DNA from: Chitinophagaceae bacterium
Lineage (GTDB): Bacteria > Bacteroidota > Bacteroidia > Chitinophagales > Chitinophagaceae
NCBI GenBank assembly: GCA_947452875.1
Contig: CANGEZ010000011.1
Location: forward strand, 1 to 18,826
Reading direction: 5' to 3'
Length of the DNA: 18,826 nucleotides
Shown: piece after piece, positions 7,954-15,472 of the stretch
Numbering within the stretch: the first letter of the stretch is position 1
Layout: the number at the start of each line of letters is the position of its first letter
Program-made: the position numbers and the translations under genes
Notes under the pieces: generated by a model
What the model was told of the DNA's origin: nothing
The model's database searches: none
Seen by the model: the letters and a program-made list of their open reading frames with translations, nothing else

Positions 7954-8108
7954 CCACGAATGCACGAATTATTGTTTTGATTTGACGAATTAGCGCCGTT
8001 CTATTGACCGGTGTTTTGTAGAGCTCTCAGTCTCCGACTGAGGATTGTTTTAAATAGCCACGAATACACGAATTATTTCATTTAGATTTTGTTTCGTGAA
8101 TTCGTGGC
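7953..8108. repeat. Cluster of GCCACGAATnCACGAATTATT repeats and short palindromes
   Basis: Two direct 21-base units lie at 7953-7973 and 8057-8077 (one mismatch), with an inverted relative at 8091-8108 (GTTTCGTGAATTCGTGGC). Between them are GCGCCGTTCTATTGACCGG (7993-8011), related to the repeats at 10066-10149, and the palindrome CTCAGTC-TCC-GACTGAG (8026-8042). The cluster fills the gap between convergent ald and the GldM-C-like gene. It has no T-run, so it is not a standard terminator. Confidence 0.7.
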
Positions 8109-8129
8109 AGTACAACACAAATTTATTTA

Positions 8130-8747
8130 TCAATAAAGCATAATCGAAATTCCTTCAGCATTTCTGATACCATCCGGTCCTTTCACTTTAATATTGTCGA
8201 AAGTTATTAGAGATCCTGCAGTGCACTTCTGTATTAAGTTGCGTAAGGGTTCGATACTGTTGCTATATAAGTTCGCCAACGCAACATCCGGAAATCCTGT
8301 GCCAGAGAAATATACGGTAGCACTCACCACTTTATAGTCATCTTCATGCAGAAAGTCGGGAACCTCACATTTTAATCCGGTTTGCATTTTTACTAGTACG
8401 TTGGAGACGCTATTGCTATTTAGTTCTCCAAGGGTAATTTTGAATGGAGGCATTTCTTTTGCTTTGAATTTTGAAGATGCGACAAGTTTGTTTCCACTCA
8501 TCACTTTTACAACCACTTCTCCTTTTTGTGCTGCGATTAAAAAAATGGTATCTCCGCTATGCTCAATTTTTCCGTTCGAAATCTGATAGGTGAGTTTCTT
8601 GTTTTTAGGACATTCCGCATCGAAAACAATTGGTATTTTGGCACCCACATAAACTGTTTTGACTTGTAACCCAATGGTACTCGATTGCGCTTTAGTGTTG
8701 ACAATCGAAAGTTGTAAGATTCCTAATGAAAATAATAGCTTTTTCAT
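8130..8747 (-). CDS. Exported stand-alone GldM C-terminal-like protein
   Basis: A 205-residue protein with a signal peptide (MKKLLFSLGI start, likely cut after NTKA at 20). The mature part looks like the last two beta domains of GldM/PorM, the periplasmic shaft of the type IX secretion and gliding motor. Residues 24-97 fit the third domain (TVYVGAKIPIVF, then YQISNGKI and a lysine-rich strand). Residues 100-205 fit the fourth domain (VLVKMQTGLKCEVPDF, TVYFSGTGF, and FDNIKVKGPDG at 183-193, matching the GldM ending IKAxGPDG). The membrane helix and first two periplasmic domains of GldM are absent. The ATG at 8745-8747 is preferred over frames reaching 8882 because it starts the signal peptide. 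It lies 40 bases after the upstream exported gene, probably in one operon. Family assignment is from memory of GldM sequences; the function is unknown. Confidence 0.65.
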   Translation of the reverse strand: MKKLLFSLGILQLSIVNTKAQSSTIGLQVKTVYVGAKIPIVFDAECPKNKKLTYQISNGKIEHSGDTIFLIAAQKGEVVVKVMSGNKLVASSKFKAKEMPPFKITLGELNSNSVSNVLVKMQTGLKCEVPDFLHEDDYKVVSATVYFSGTGFPDVALANLYSNSIEPLRNLIQKCTAGSLITFDNIKVKGPDGIRNAEGISIMLY

Positions 8748-8787
8748 AATAAAATATTTTAGAGTTTGGAAATATAGAAAGCCTACT

Positions 8788-9828
8788 TTATTGATAAATT
8801 GAAAGCAAATAATTAACCAAAGCATTTGTAGTTTTGGAATAGAGCTTTCGTGAATCGTACATGTCGAGAAAATGATCAACATAACCCAAATCGATACCCT
8901 CAGCAGTCATAACATCTTTTCCGGCCCCGACATAATATCTCAAAGAATTTGATTCCAGATTATTGACAAAACAAAATGAGACGGAATTCATTTTCCTAGC
9001 CTCTAAGGTATTCAGAACCGCTTTTTTATAGGTGTCCTTTGTCACATCCAAAATTTCCAACGTATCTCTTTCGGGTTGTAGTCTTTCTAACATTGCGTTT
9101 CCGTATTTGTCTTCATCTCTCATGTAATTGTATATGCCATTAGTGTAGTAAGCCTTATTGAAGTTGGCATTATATGTATCAAACAATTTTTCGGTCAATT
9201 CATGAATAAAACTAACAGTGTCAGTAAATAAAAAATTCATTGGAAATATGCAAAGTCTTTCAGCTTTTCCATTAATGTTGCAATTTTCCACCACACATGA
9301 ATCTAGTTTGAAATCAATTGATGAAATTAGTTCCATAAAGTTTCGTGTGCGTCTGTCGCTGATAACATTCAACTCTTTTGGATTGATGATAAAAAAATTA
9401 TTAATCCCGTTCAGGGAACAAACATCTTCAAGATATGAATCCTCATTGGAGAAAATAAGTCCGAATTTCATGTCATTTGCCATTGATTTGCTACAAAAAA
9501 TTCCGCTAACATGTGCATTGACACTAACATTCCTTTCACCTGTTTTTTCACCAATGGAATCAAACGTGGGTACCTGGATGATGTGGGTGTTCATATCACT
9601 GAATGTTTTTTTAGAAACCGGTTCAATAGCAAATTTGCCTCCGGATATTTTTTTGATGACTTCAATATTACATTTAGAATCATTCACTATATCGTAACCT
9701 TTCCAGTCCCAAAATTTTATATCTGATTGTATCAATTTGTATAGGTCTTCATAGTAAACATCATGAATACGTTGTGCTTTACTTGAATTGCTCCACAAAA
9801 GGGAGAGAAAGACAATTAGTTTTTTCAT
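8788..9828 (-). CDS. Exported protein of unknown function
   Basis: A 346-residue protein with a clear signal peptide (MKKLIVFLSLLWSNSSKAQ, cut near 18-19). I do not recognise the family. The mature part has no membrane helix, and seven Cys occur at 53, 112, 137, 178, 183, 193 and 286. It starts with an aromatic-rich stretch (YYEDLY, FWDWKGYD at 39-46), has a hydrophobic segment LCIFPMNFLF (192-201) and a helical C-terminus. The order of an early Trp-rich helix, a segment like IEVIKKISGGKF and a later F(S/T)D faintly recalls GldN/PorN, which binds GldM in the T9SS; this is a suggestion only. ATG at 9826-9828. The next gene, 40 bases downstream, is GldM-C-like, which supports a joint envelope role. 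Confidence 0.7.
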   Translation of the reverse strand: MKKLIVFLSLLWSNSSKAQRIHDVYYEDLYKLIQSDIKFWDWKGYDIVNDSKCNIEVIKKISGGKFAIEPVSKKTFSDMNTHIIQVPTFDSIGEKTGERNVSVNAHVSGIFCSKSMANDMKFGLIFSNEDSYLEDVCSLNGINNFFIINPKELNVISDRRTRNFMELISSIDFKLDSCVVENCNINGKAERLCIFPMNFLFTDTVSFIHELTEKLFDTYNANFNKAYYTNGIYNYMRDEDKYGNAMLERLQPERDTLEILDVTKDTYKKAVLNTLEARKMNSVSFCFVNNLESNSLRYYVGAGKDVMTAEGIDLGYVDHFLDMYDSRKLYSKTTNALVNYLLSIYQ

Positions 9829-10168
9829 TGTAATGAAGTTTAGGGTTAAAAAATAAAATTCAGATGTAAATGGAAAACAATAAAAGAAGAGAAGAGAAAA
9901 GAAAAGAGGGGGGACTTATAAAATTGTATTCAAGTCGTAATATTTTGATTACTGAAATGAATATATGTTTTTACAAAATGAGTCGTTGAAAAAAAATGTT
10001 AAGTGAGGGGAACGGGGGAGTTGTTTAACAAAATATTTTACAATATCAGATCCCTTTTTATTTTTGAAATGGCGTTGGTCTATTGCCTCCCTTAGTCACT
10101 GGTCAATAGACTGGCACCATTCGGAATCAATAGAACAGCGCCATTCGGTCAACCCCAACATAACGCAA
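9829..10168. other. Gene-free gap with purine tract and repeats
   Basis: There are 340 bases between the ABC ATPase stop and the exported-protein start, both on the minus strand. It holds a 33-base uninterrupted purine run on the plus strand (9882-9914), a G-rich patch near 10003-10020, and related short repeats from 10066 to 10168. No reliable promoter was found for the gene at 9828. Confidence 0.6.
10066..10149 (+). repeat. CAATAGAnnnnCGCCATT repeats, two direct and one inverted
   Basis: Two tandem 24-base units lie at 10102-10125 and 10126-10149 (18 of 24 identical, each ending CCATTCGG plus one base). An inverted relative at 10066-10086 (GGCGTTGGTCTATTGCC) allows a large hairpin. Another relative is at 7993-8011. 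Confidence 0.65.
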
Positions 10169-10198
10169 TCAGCTTCCCCCTTGGGGGACCGAGGGGGC
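10150..10198 (-). repeat. C-run/G-run hairpin repeat, copy 3, forming the 3' end of the ABC gene
   Basis: This is the minus-strand copy of the 49-base repeat, 45 of 49 identical to 7905-7953. It supplies the last codons of the ABC ATPase (tail APSVPQGGS) and its TGA stop at 10169-10171. Confidence 0.85.
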
Positions 10199-10804
10199 TT
10201 TATCAACCTTAATCACCTCCCCACAAAACTCATATTCATTCTTATCATTGCTGCAAACAATAACCAGTCGATTTGTAGTGTATTTTGAAATCAATGATTT
10301 GTAAAGTTGAATGCCCGCTTCATCCAAATTAGTAGTGGGTTCGTCGAGGAGAAGGGCAGTGGTGTCACTGAAAAATGCTTGTGCCAGTTTTAATCGTTGT
10401 TTCATGCCACTACTGTAATAACGTATTTGTTTATTCGCAGCAGTCTCTAAACTAACTTCCTGTAAAATATCTTTTGCGGGTTTGATTAATTTTTTAAAAG
10501 AAGTATGAAAGGCTAAAAATTCCAGCGCCGTCATCTCTTCAATCAACTCAAGATAAGGAGCAGCAATAGAAATGTTTTTATATGCAATGGCAGATTCAAT
10601 ATTGACGTTTCGATTGTCGCTATAATCAATTGTTCCTTCGCTGTGCATCAAGGCCCCTGCAACAACCTGTAATAATGTTGATTTGCCCGAGCCATTGGCC
10701 CCTGTGATGGCGTAAGAGTTGCCTTGTTTGAAATGATAATCCAGTCCGCGAAAAATCCATTCTCTGTTGAAACGCTTGCCTGTATTAGTTAACCGGATAT
10801 CCAT
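10169..10804 (-). CDS. Solitary ABC transporter ATP-binding protein
   Basis: A 211-residue ABC ATPase with Walker A GANGSGKS (35-42), signature SSGMKQR (131-137), Walker B LLLDEP (151-156, catalytic Glu155) and D-loop TTNLD (157-161). The usual H-loop His is replaced: VIVCSND (181-187) has Asn186 where TH is expected. No permease gene lies beside it, so the partner membrane protein is elsewhere or it acts differently. The position right after lpxA (8-base gap) makes an envelope role plausible, by context only. The final residues after about KVDK are encoded by a repeat element found elsewhere between genes, so the natural C-terminus was probably altered by its arrival. ATG at 10802-10804. Confidence 0.85.
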   Translation of the reverse strand: MDIRLTNTGKRFNREWIFRGLDYHFKQGNSYAITGANGSGKSTLLQVVAGALMHSEGTIDYSDNRNVNIESAIAYKNISIAAPYLELIEEMTALEFLAFHTSFKKLIKPAKDILQEVSLETAANKQIRYYSSGMKQRLKLAQAFFSDTTALLLDEPTTNLDEAGIQLYKSLISKYTTNRLVIVCSNDKNEYEFCGEVIKVDKAPSVPQGGS

Positions 10805-10812
10805 TGTTGTAA

Positions 10813-11610
10813 CTATTCGTCATCTATGCTTCCTTTGCTGAAGCGTTTGATAATGCCTCTGCCGCTTTCACGGATAAAGGTTACGATTTCATCACGTTCA
10901 TCTGTAGCCGCCAATTCTTCTTCAATGAAATTTAAAGCCTGTGATGTGTTTAAATTCTTATTATAAATAATTCTGTAGACGTCAAGAATATGGTTGATTC
11001 TATCTAGTGAAAATCCTCTGCGTTTCAATCCTACGGAATTAACGCCGGCATAACTCAATGGGGTACGGCCTGCTTTGATATAAGGCGGTACATCTTTACT
11101 AACCAATGAACCTCCCGCTACAAAAGCATGCTGACCTATTTGCACAAACTGATGCACTGCGCACATCCCAGCAAGAATTGAATGATCTCCAAGGGTTACG
11201 TGGCCTGCCATTTGAGTATTGTTGCTCATAATACAATTGTTGCCAATGACACAGTCGTGAGCTATATGACTGTAAGCCATAATCAGGCAATTGTCTCCAA
11301 CTTTGGTTGTCCACTTGTCTTTACTGCCTCTGTTGATAGTAACAAATTCTCTGATGGTGGTATTATTACCGATATGCACAGTGGTATTTTCACCTTCGTA
11401 TTTTAAATCCTGAGGAATACCTGCAATAACAGCACCCGGAAATATTCTGCAATTCTCTCCAATCCTTGCGCCTTCCATGATGGTTACATTGCTGCCAATC
11501 CAGGTGCCGCTGCCAATCTCTACATTCTGATGTATCACACTGAATGGATCGATTTTTACATTCGGAGCCAGCTTGGCATTGGGGTGTATGTATGTGTGTG
11601 GATGAATCAT
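10813..11610 (-). CDS. lpxA: UDP-N-acetylglucosamine acyltransferase LpxA
   Basis: A 265-residue cytoplasmic enzyme for the first step of lipid A synthesis: transfer of a hydroxyacyl chain from ACP to the 3-OH of UDP-GlcNAc. Hexapeptide repeats run from residue 2 to about 190 and form a left-handed beta helix. HIAHDCVIGN (115-124) holds the catalytic His118, equivalent to E. coli His125. GVNSVGLKRRGFS (189-201) begins the C-terminal helical domain. Leu169 in GGSLVSKDV appears to align with the E. coli acyl-length ruler Gly173, which would affect chain choice; that alignment is by eye. ATG at 11608-11610, 27 bases after the lpxC/fabZ stop, in the same operon. LpxA trimers are the family norm. 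Confidence 0.96.
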   Translation of the reverse strand: MIHPHTYIHPNAKLAPNVKIDPFSVIHQNVEIGSGTWIGSNVTIMEGARIGENCRIFPGAVIAGIPQDLKYEGENTTVHIGNNTTIREFVTINRGSKDKWTTKVGDNCLIMAYSHIAHDCVIGNNCIMSNNTQMAGHVTLGDHSILAGMCAVHQFVQIGQHAFVAGGSLVSKDVPPYIKAGRTPLSYAGVNSVGLKRRGFSLDRINHILDVYRIIYNKNLNTSQALNFIEEELAATDERDEIVTFIRESGRGIIKRFSKGSIDDE

Positions 11611-11637
11611 CTTATTGTATTAAATCAAAAATTGTGG

Positions 11638-13047
11638 TTAATCATTTCTTTTTACTAGCTGGGCAGTAAATTCGCCTTCGGTACAAAGTTTATTGGCAAC
11701 ATAAACACTGCCTTTCATAACACATATGCCTCTTCTTATAGGCTCTATCAATTCCATTTTTAAAATCATAGTATCACCGGGTACTACTTTTTGTTTGAAC
11801 TTACAATTATCTATTTTCAGAAAATAGGTATCATAATTCCCTTCGGGCATCGTGTTGATACAAAGAATACCGCCAGTTTGAGCCAGGGCTTCAATTTGTA
11901 AAACACCCGGCATTACAGGGTTTCCGGGAAAATGTCCCTGAAAGAAAAATTCATTGAAAGTAACATTCTTTATTCCAATGATACAAGTATCGCTTAATTC
12001 TACAATTTTATCAACTAATAAAAATGGATAACGATGCGGCAACGTTTTTTCGATTTGCTGCAAGCTGTAAACTGGTGGTTGTGAAGGATCGTATACAGGA
12101 ATGTCTTTAGTATGTTTGTTCTTCTTTATGTACTGTTTGATTTTTTTCGCAAACTCAACATTGCTACTGTGTCCGGGACGATTAGCGATGATATGCGATT
12201 TAATTGGATAACCAATCAAAGCTAAATCACCGACAACATCCAGTAATTTATGTCTGGCTGGTTCGTTGGGGAATCGCAATTCCAGGTTATTTAGATATCC
12301 CTCTGTTTTTACTTCCACAGTGTCTCTGCCAAATGCTTTTGCCAAACGGTTCATGGCAGGTTTATCCAAAGGTTTGTCAACTACTACAATAGCGTTATTG
12401 ATATCGCCGCCTTTTACCAGGTTATTATCTAGCAACATTTCCAGTTCGTGTAAGAAGCAGAATGTTCTGCAAGGACCAATTTCAGATTTGAAATCAATCA
12501 TATTTTTTAATGAGGCATGCTGGGTGCCTAATACCGGACTATTAAAATCAATTAAGGTAGTGATTTCGTAATTAGTAGCGGGTAGTGCGGTCATTTCTAC
12601 ACGCTTTACCTCATCGTAAAAACTGATATTCGTATCAATAGTGTACCAAGCTTTTGCTGCATCTTGTTCAACAACACCTACTTTTTCTATCAAATCCACA
12701 AACGGACTACTACTTCCATCTATAATAGGAATTTCAGGTCCGTTGATTTCGATGAGACAATTATCAACGCCCATACCAACTAGAGCTGCAAGAATATGTT
12801 CTACGGTGCTGACTTTTACCGCACCTTGTTCTAATGTAGTTCCTCTGGAAGTATCTGTAACAAGGTCACAATCTGCTTTGATTGTTGGTGTACCAGGCAA
12901 ATCAACTCGTTGAAACTGAAAGCCATATCCAGGATTAGCCGGCTTTAATGTCATATCTACATTTATCCCGGTATGCAAACCTGTTCCTGAAATACTTGCC
13001 TGTTCGGCAAGGGTATGTTGCTTATCGGGATTAAAATTCTTATCCAT
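11638..13047 (-). CDS. lpxC/fabZ: Bifunctional LpxC deacetylase / FabZ dehydratase
   Basis: A fusion of about 469 residues, typical of Bacteroidota. Residues 10-300 are LpxC, the zinc enzyme that removes acetate from UDP-3-O-acyl-GlcNAc (the committed step of lipid A synthesis). TVEH (81-84, His84), His266 and Asp270 in RHKLLDVVGD, and PGH (His293) match the E. coli zinc and catalytic residues. Residues 325-469 are FabZ, the 3-hydroxyacyl-ACP dehydratase, with GHFPGNPVMPG (371-381, His372) and catalytic Glu386 in QIEALAQ. I chose ATG 13045-13047 because a TATCTTTG box ends 18 bases upstream and LpxC homologues start near this point. An ATG at 13092 would add 15 residues. It follows lpxD and precedes lpxA. 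Confidence 0.95.
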   Translation of the reverse strand: MDKNFNPDKQHTLAEQASISGTGLHTGINVDMTLKPANPGYGFQFQRVDLPGTPTIKADCDLVTDTSRGTTLEQGAVKVSTVEHILAALVGMGVDNCLIEINGPEIPIIDGSSSPFVDLIEKVGVVEQDAAKAWYTIDTNISFYDEVKRVEMTALPATNYEITTLIDFNSPVLGTQHASLKNMIDFKSEIGPCRTFCFLHELEMLLDNNLVKGGDINNAIVVVDKPLDKPAMNRLAKAFGRDTVEVKTEGYLNNLELRFPNEPARHKLLDVVGDLALIGYPIKSHIIANRPGHSSNVEFAKKIKQYIKKNKHTKDIPVYDPSQPPVYSLQQIEKTLPHRYPFLLVDKIVELSDTCIIGIKNVTFNEFFFQGHFPGNPVMPGVLQIEALAQTGGILCINTMPEGNYDTYFLKIDNCKFKQKVVPGDTMILKMELIEPIRRGICVMKGSVYVANKLCTEGEFTAQLVKRND

Positions 13048-13065
13048 GCTAGTTTTGAATTTCGG

Positions 13066-13073
13066 CAAAGATA
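13066..13073 (-). promoter_or_regulatory. Possible internal promoter before lpxC/fabZ
   Basis: The minus strand reads TATCTTTG, a full TAnnTTTG match, 18 bases before the ATG at 13047. It lies inside the longer candidate frame from 13092. No TTG at -33 is obvious, so this is weak. Confidence 0.35.
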
Positions 13074-13122
13074 TTCCAAAAATATCAGCCATGAGCCATA
13101 TATGCGAATTAGTAAAAGCGCC

Positions 13123-14166
13123 TTATTGCTTGTCTGATAGACTTTTAACTAAATCTTCCAGTTCTTTAATGCGTTTTTCAAGTTGGGGAAGACTTCTCAT
13201 AACTGCTTTGCTTTTCATTGAAGCAGTAAAATCGAATGCTGGATTGCCATCCAACGCTGTGTTGGGTGTCTTGACAGTTTTGCTAACACCACTTTTACCA
13301 TTGATTTTGGTTCCATCGGCTACGGAAATATGTCCAGCCAGTCCGGCTTGACCTCCAATCATCACATTTTTACCAATTTTTGTACTGCCGCTAATGCCAG
13401 CCAAAGCAGCAATGACAGTATTGTTACCCACTTCTACATTATGCGCAATTTGAACGAGGTTGTCAATTTTTGCACCTTTTCGAATAATAGTACTTCCCAT
13501 TGTGGCTCTGTCAATTGTTGAATTGGCTCCAATTTCTACATGATCTTCAATCACCACATTACCAATCTGAGGTACTTTTTTAAGGGTGCCATCTGGCATT
13601 GGTGCAAATCCAAATCCATCACTCCCGATTACTGCTCCAGCATGTATAATCACATTAGAACCAATTACACATTCATGATAAATTTTTACTCCAGCGTTAA
13701 TGATGGTATTTTGACCTATGGTAACATTATTACCTAAATACGCTCCTGAATGGATTTTTGATCCATCACCTACCACCACATTTTCATTCAAACAAGCAAA
13801 TGCACCTATGAATACATTGTTTCCGGTTTTTGCAGATGAATGAATAAATACAGGCTCCTGAATACCGGTAACCATACTTGATTTCATTTGCTGATAAGCA
13901 TCTAGCAATCCGGCAAATGCAGCATAAGCATCGGGCACTCTTATAAGCGTTGATTTCACTGGCTTTTTCAGCTCCAGTGTTTCATTGATAATGATGATGG
14001 ATGCAGATGTGGTATATAAATAGTCTTCATACTTAGGATTGGCCAGAAAAGCCAATTGGCCTTCCTTTGCTTCTTCTATTTTCCCAAATGAAACTACGAT
14101 AGATTCTTGATCGCCTTCAACTTTTCCGTTAATAACCTGAGCTATCTGAGCTGCGCTAAATGTCAT
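13123..14166 (-). CDS. lpxD: UDP-3-O-acylglucosamine N-acyltransferase LpxD
   Basis: A 347-residue cytoplasmic enzyme for the third step of lipid A synthesis: transfer of a hydroxyacyl chain to the 2-amino group of UDP-3-O-acylglucosamine. Residues 1-100 form the LpxD N-terminal uridine-binding domain (LAFLANPKY at 38-46). Hexapeptide repeats run from about 105 to 300. LVQIAHNVEVGNN (237-249) carries the catalytic His242, as in E. coli His239. IGSDGFGFAP (180-189) is a family signature. A charged C-terminal helix follows (MRSLPQLEKRIKELEDLVKS, 323-342), likely a trimer coiled coil. ATG at 14164-14166, 22 bases after the HD gene stop, in the same operon. Confidence 0.96.
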   Translation of the reverse strand: MTFSAAQIAQVINGKVEGDQESIVVSFGKIEEAKEGQLAFLANPKYEDYLYTTSASIIIINETLELKKPVKSTLIRVPDAYAAFAGLLDAYQQMKSSMVTGIQEPVFIHSSAKTGNNVFIGAFACLNENVVVGDGSKIHSGAYLGNNVTIGQNTIINAGVKIYHECVIGSNVIIHAGAVIGSDGFGFAPMPDGTLKKVPQIGNVVIEDHVEIGANSTIDRATMGSTIIRKGAKIDNLVQIAHNVEVGNNTVIAALAGISGSTKIGKNVMIGGQAGLAGHISVADGTKINGKSGVSKTVKTPNTALDGNPAFDFTASMKSKAVMRSLPQLEKRIKELEDLVKSLSDKQ

Positions 14167-14188
14167 TTTTTTAATTGGATTTCCTGAT

Positions 14189-15370
14189 TTATGCAGGATG
14201 GCAAATGTAATATTTCTTGACTTTTCCTCTAAGATTTTCGGTAATCAGGGCATTGTCGACTTCGGTGATGTCTTTTACATTTCCATCTTTGAATAGAATC
14301 TTAATCGTTTCATTTTCAAAGTTATAGGTACTGCTTGAGGCTTCCCCAGTATATACCAGCCATTGCACTTCATCATCAGACAAATTATAATGTCTTTTCG
14401 TTGCTTCGGTTTTTTCTTTTATTATTTTCTCTGAAATGGGTTCTGATTGGTATCTCACTTTTAAGAGGTGTCTGTCGATGATGCCTTTACATAAAGTAGC
14501 TAATACGACATCCTGATGAGTACACCATTGTTTAATGGCCATCATCACATCAAAATCATCAATACTGCAGAATTGCTCCAATGTCACATTTTCAATTGGC
14601 GAATTGATAAAGCTGTTTAAAGGTTCATTACAAAGGGCTCCAATGTATTTGGCTCTTTTGATAATTCTTTGAAGCATTTGTTCAGCACTTAATACAGTTT
14701 TATGAAGATAAACTTGCCAGTACATCAGTCTTCTTGCCACTAAAAATTTCTCTATGGAATAAATGCCTTTTTCTTCTACCATCAACTCTCCATTGTGAAC
14801 AGTCAACATTTTTATGATTCTGTCGTACGCAATGACACCTTCATTTACACCGGTAAAAAAACTGTCGCGGGTGAGGTAATCCATTCTGTCCACATCCAAT
14901 TGTCCGCTGATTAATTGGTGTAAAAATTTTTTAGGATATACATTGGTGAAAATGTCAATGGCCATTTGCAATTTGCCTTCAAACTCTTTATTCAATTCTT
15001 TAATTAACATCAGCGACAATTCTTCGTGATGCAGGTGTTCTGCCAATACATGTTCGAGCGCATGTGAAAAAGGGCCATGTCCAATATCGTGAAGCAAAAT
15101 GGCAATTTTGGCTGCCTGTTGTTCTTCTGTAGTGATGTCCACGCCTTTAAGAAGGAGTTCATGTAACGCAGATCTCATCAAATGATATGCACCTAAAGAA
15201 TGGTGAAGTCTTGTATGAACAGCGCCAGGATACACCAAATGCGCCATCGCCATTTGATGGATACGACGCAATCTTTGATAATAAGGATGTGCTATGATTT
15301 TATGAATTAGCTCATCATCAATGGTGATGAAGCCATAAACCGGGTCGTTAATTATTTTGTGAAATCTCAT
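14189..15370 (-). CDS. HD-domain phosphohydrolase (SAMHD1/dGTPase-like)
   Basis: A 393-residue cytoplasmic metal-dependent hydrolase. The metal-binding set is clear: His57 in TRLHHSLG (53-60), His94-Asp95 in LLHDIGHGPFSH (92-103) and Asp161 in DVDRMDYLTRD (159-169). These match SAMHD1 His167, His206-Asp207 and Asp311, so the fold is that of the dNTP triphosphohydrolase branch. Whether it cuts dNTPs or other phosphoesters is not known from sequence. The start is ATG 15368-15370. An in-frame TTG just before it is unlikely to be the start. It heads the lpxD-lpxC/fabZ-lpxA cluster, an arrangement familiar in Bacteroidota (from memory), and diverges from porX. A TAGCTTTG box lies about 50 bases upstream. 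Confidence 0.9.
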   Translation of the reverse strand: MRFHKIINDPVYGFITIDDELIHKIIAHPYYQRLRRIHQMAMAHLVYPGAVHTRLHHSLGAYHLMRSALHELLLKGVDITTEEQQAAKIAILLHDIGHGPFSHALEHVLAEHLHHEELSLMLIKELNKEFEGKLQMAIDIFTNVYPKKFLHQLISGQLDVDRMDYLTRDSFFTGVNEGVIAYDRIIKMLTVHNGELMVEEKGIYSIEKFLVARRLMYWQVYLHKTVLSAEQMLQRIIKRAKYIGALCNEPLNSFINSPIENVTLEQFCSIDDFDVMMAIKQWCTHQDVVLATLCKGIIDRHLLKVRYQSEPISEKIIKEKTEATKRHYNLSDDEVQWLVYTGEASSSTYNFENETIKILFKDGNVKDITEVDNALITENLRGKVKKYYICHPA

Positions 15371-15419
15371 CAATGCTGATTAAATGGAAATTATCTGTTA
15401 AATCAATTCTATTGTTTGG

Positions 15420-15427
15420 CAAAGCTA
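15420..15427 (-). promoter_or_regulatory. -7 box upstream of the HD-lpx operon
   Basis: The minus strand reads TAGCTTTG, a full match to TAnnTTTG, 49 bases before the HD gene ATG. No TTG is visible at -33. It is the likely main promoter of the lpx operon by position. Confidence 0.4.
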
Positions 15428-15448
15428 CAAAGCATTAATTTAAAAAAT

Positions 15449-15456
15449 TACATTTG
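15449..15456 (+). promoter_or_regulatory. -7 box upstream of porX
   Basis: TACATTTG, a full TAnnTTTG match, lies about 160 bases before the porX ATG. The leader would contain the whole palindromic repeat at 15473-15566. No TTG stands at the right distance, so confidence is modest. Confidence 0.35.
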
Positions 15457-15472
15457 TAGGCGTTGAAACAAT

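Noticed and set aside
8026..8042. Intrinsic terminator between ald and the convergent gene
   Set aside because: The palindrome is perfect but followed by no T-run on either strand. It is more like a REP-type unit.
8748..8882. Longer N-terminus for the GldM-C-like protein
   Set aside because: It would overlap the upstream gene by nearly 100 bases and bury the signal peptide. The MKKLLF start at 8747 explains the sequence better.
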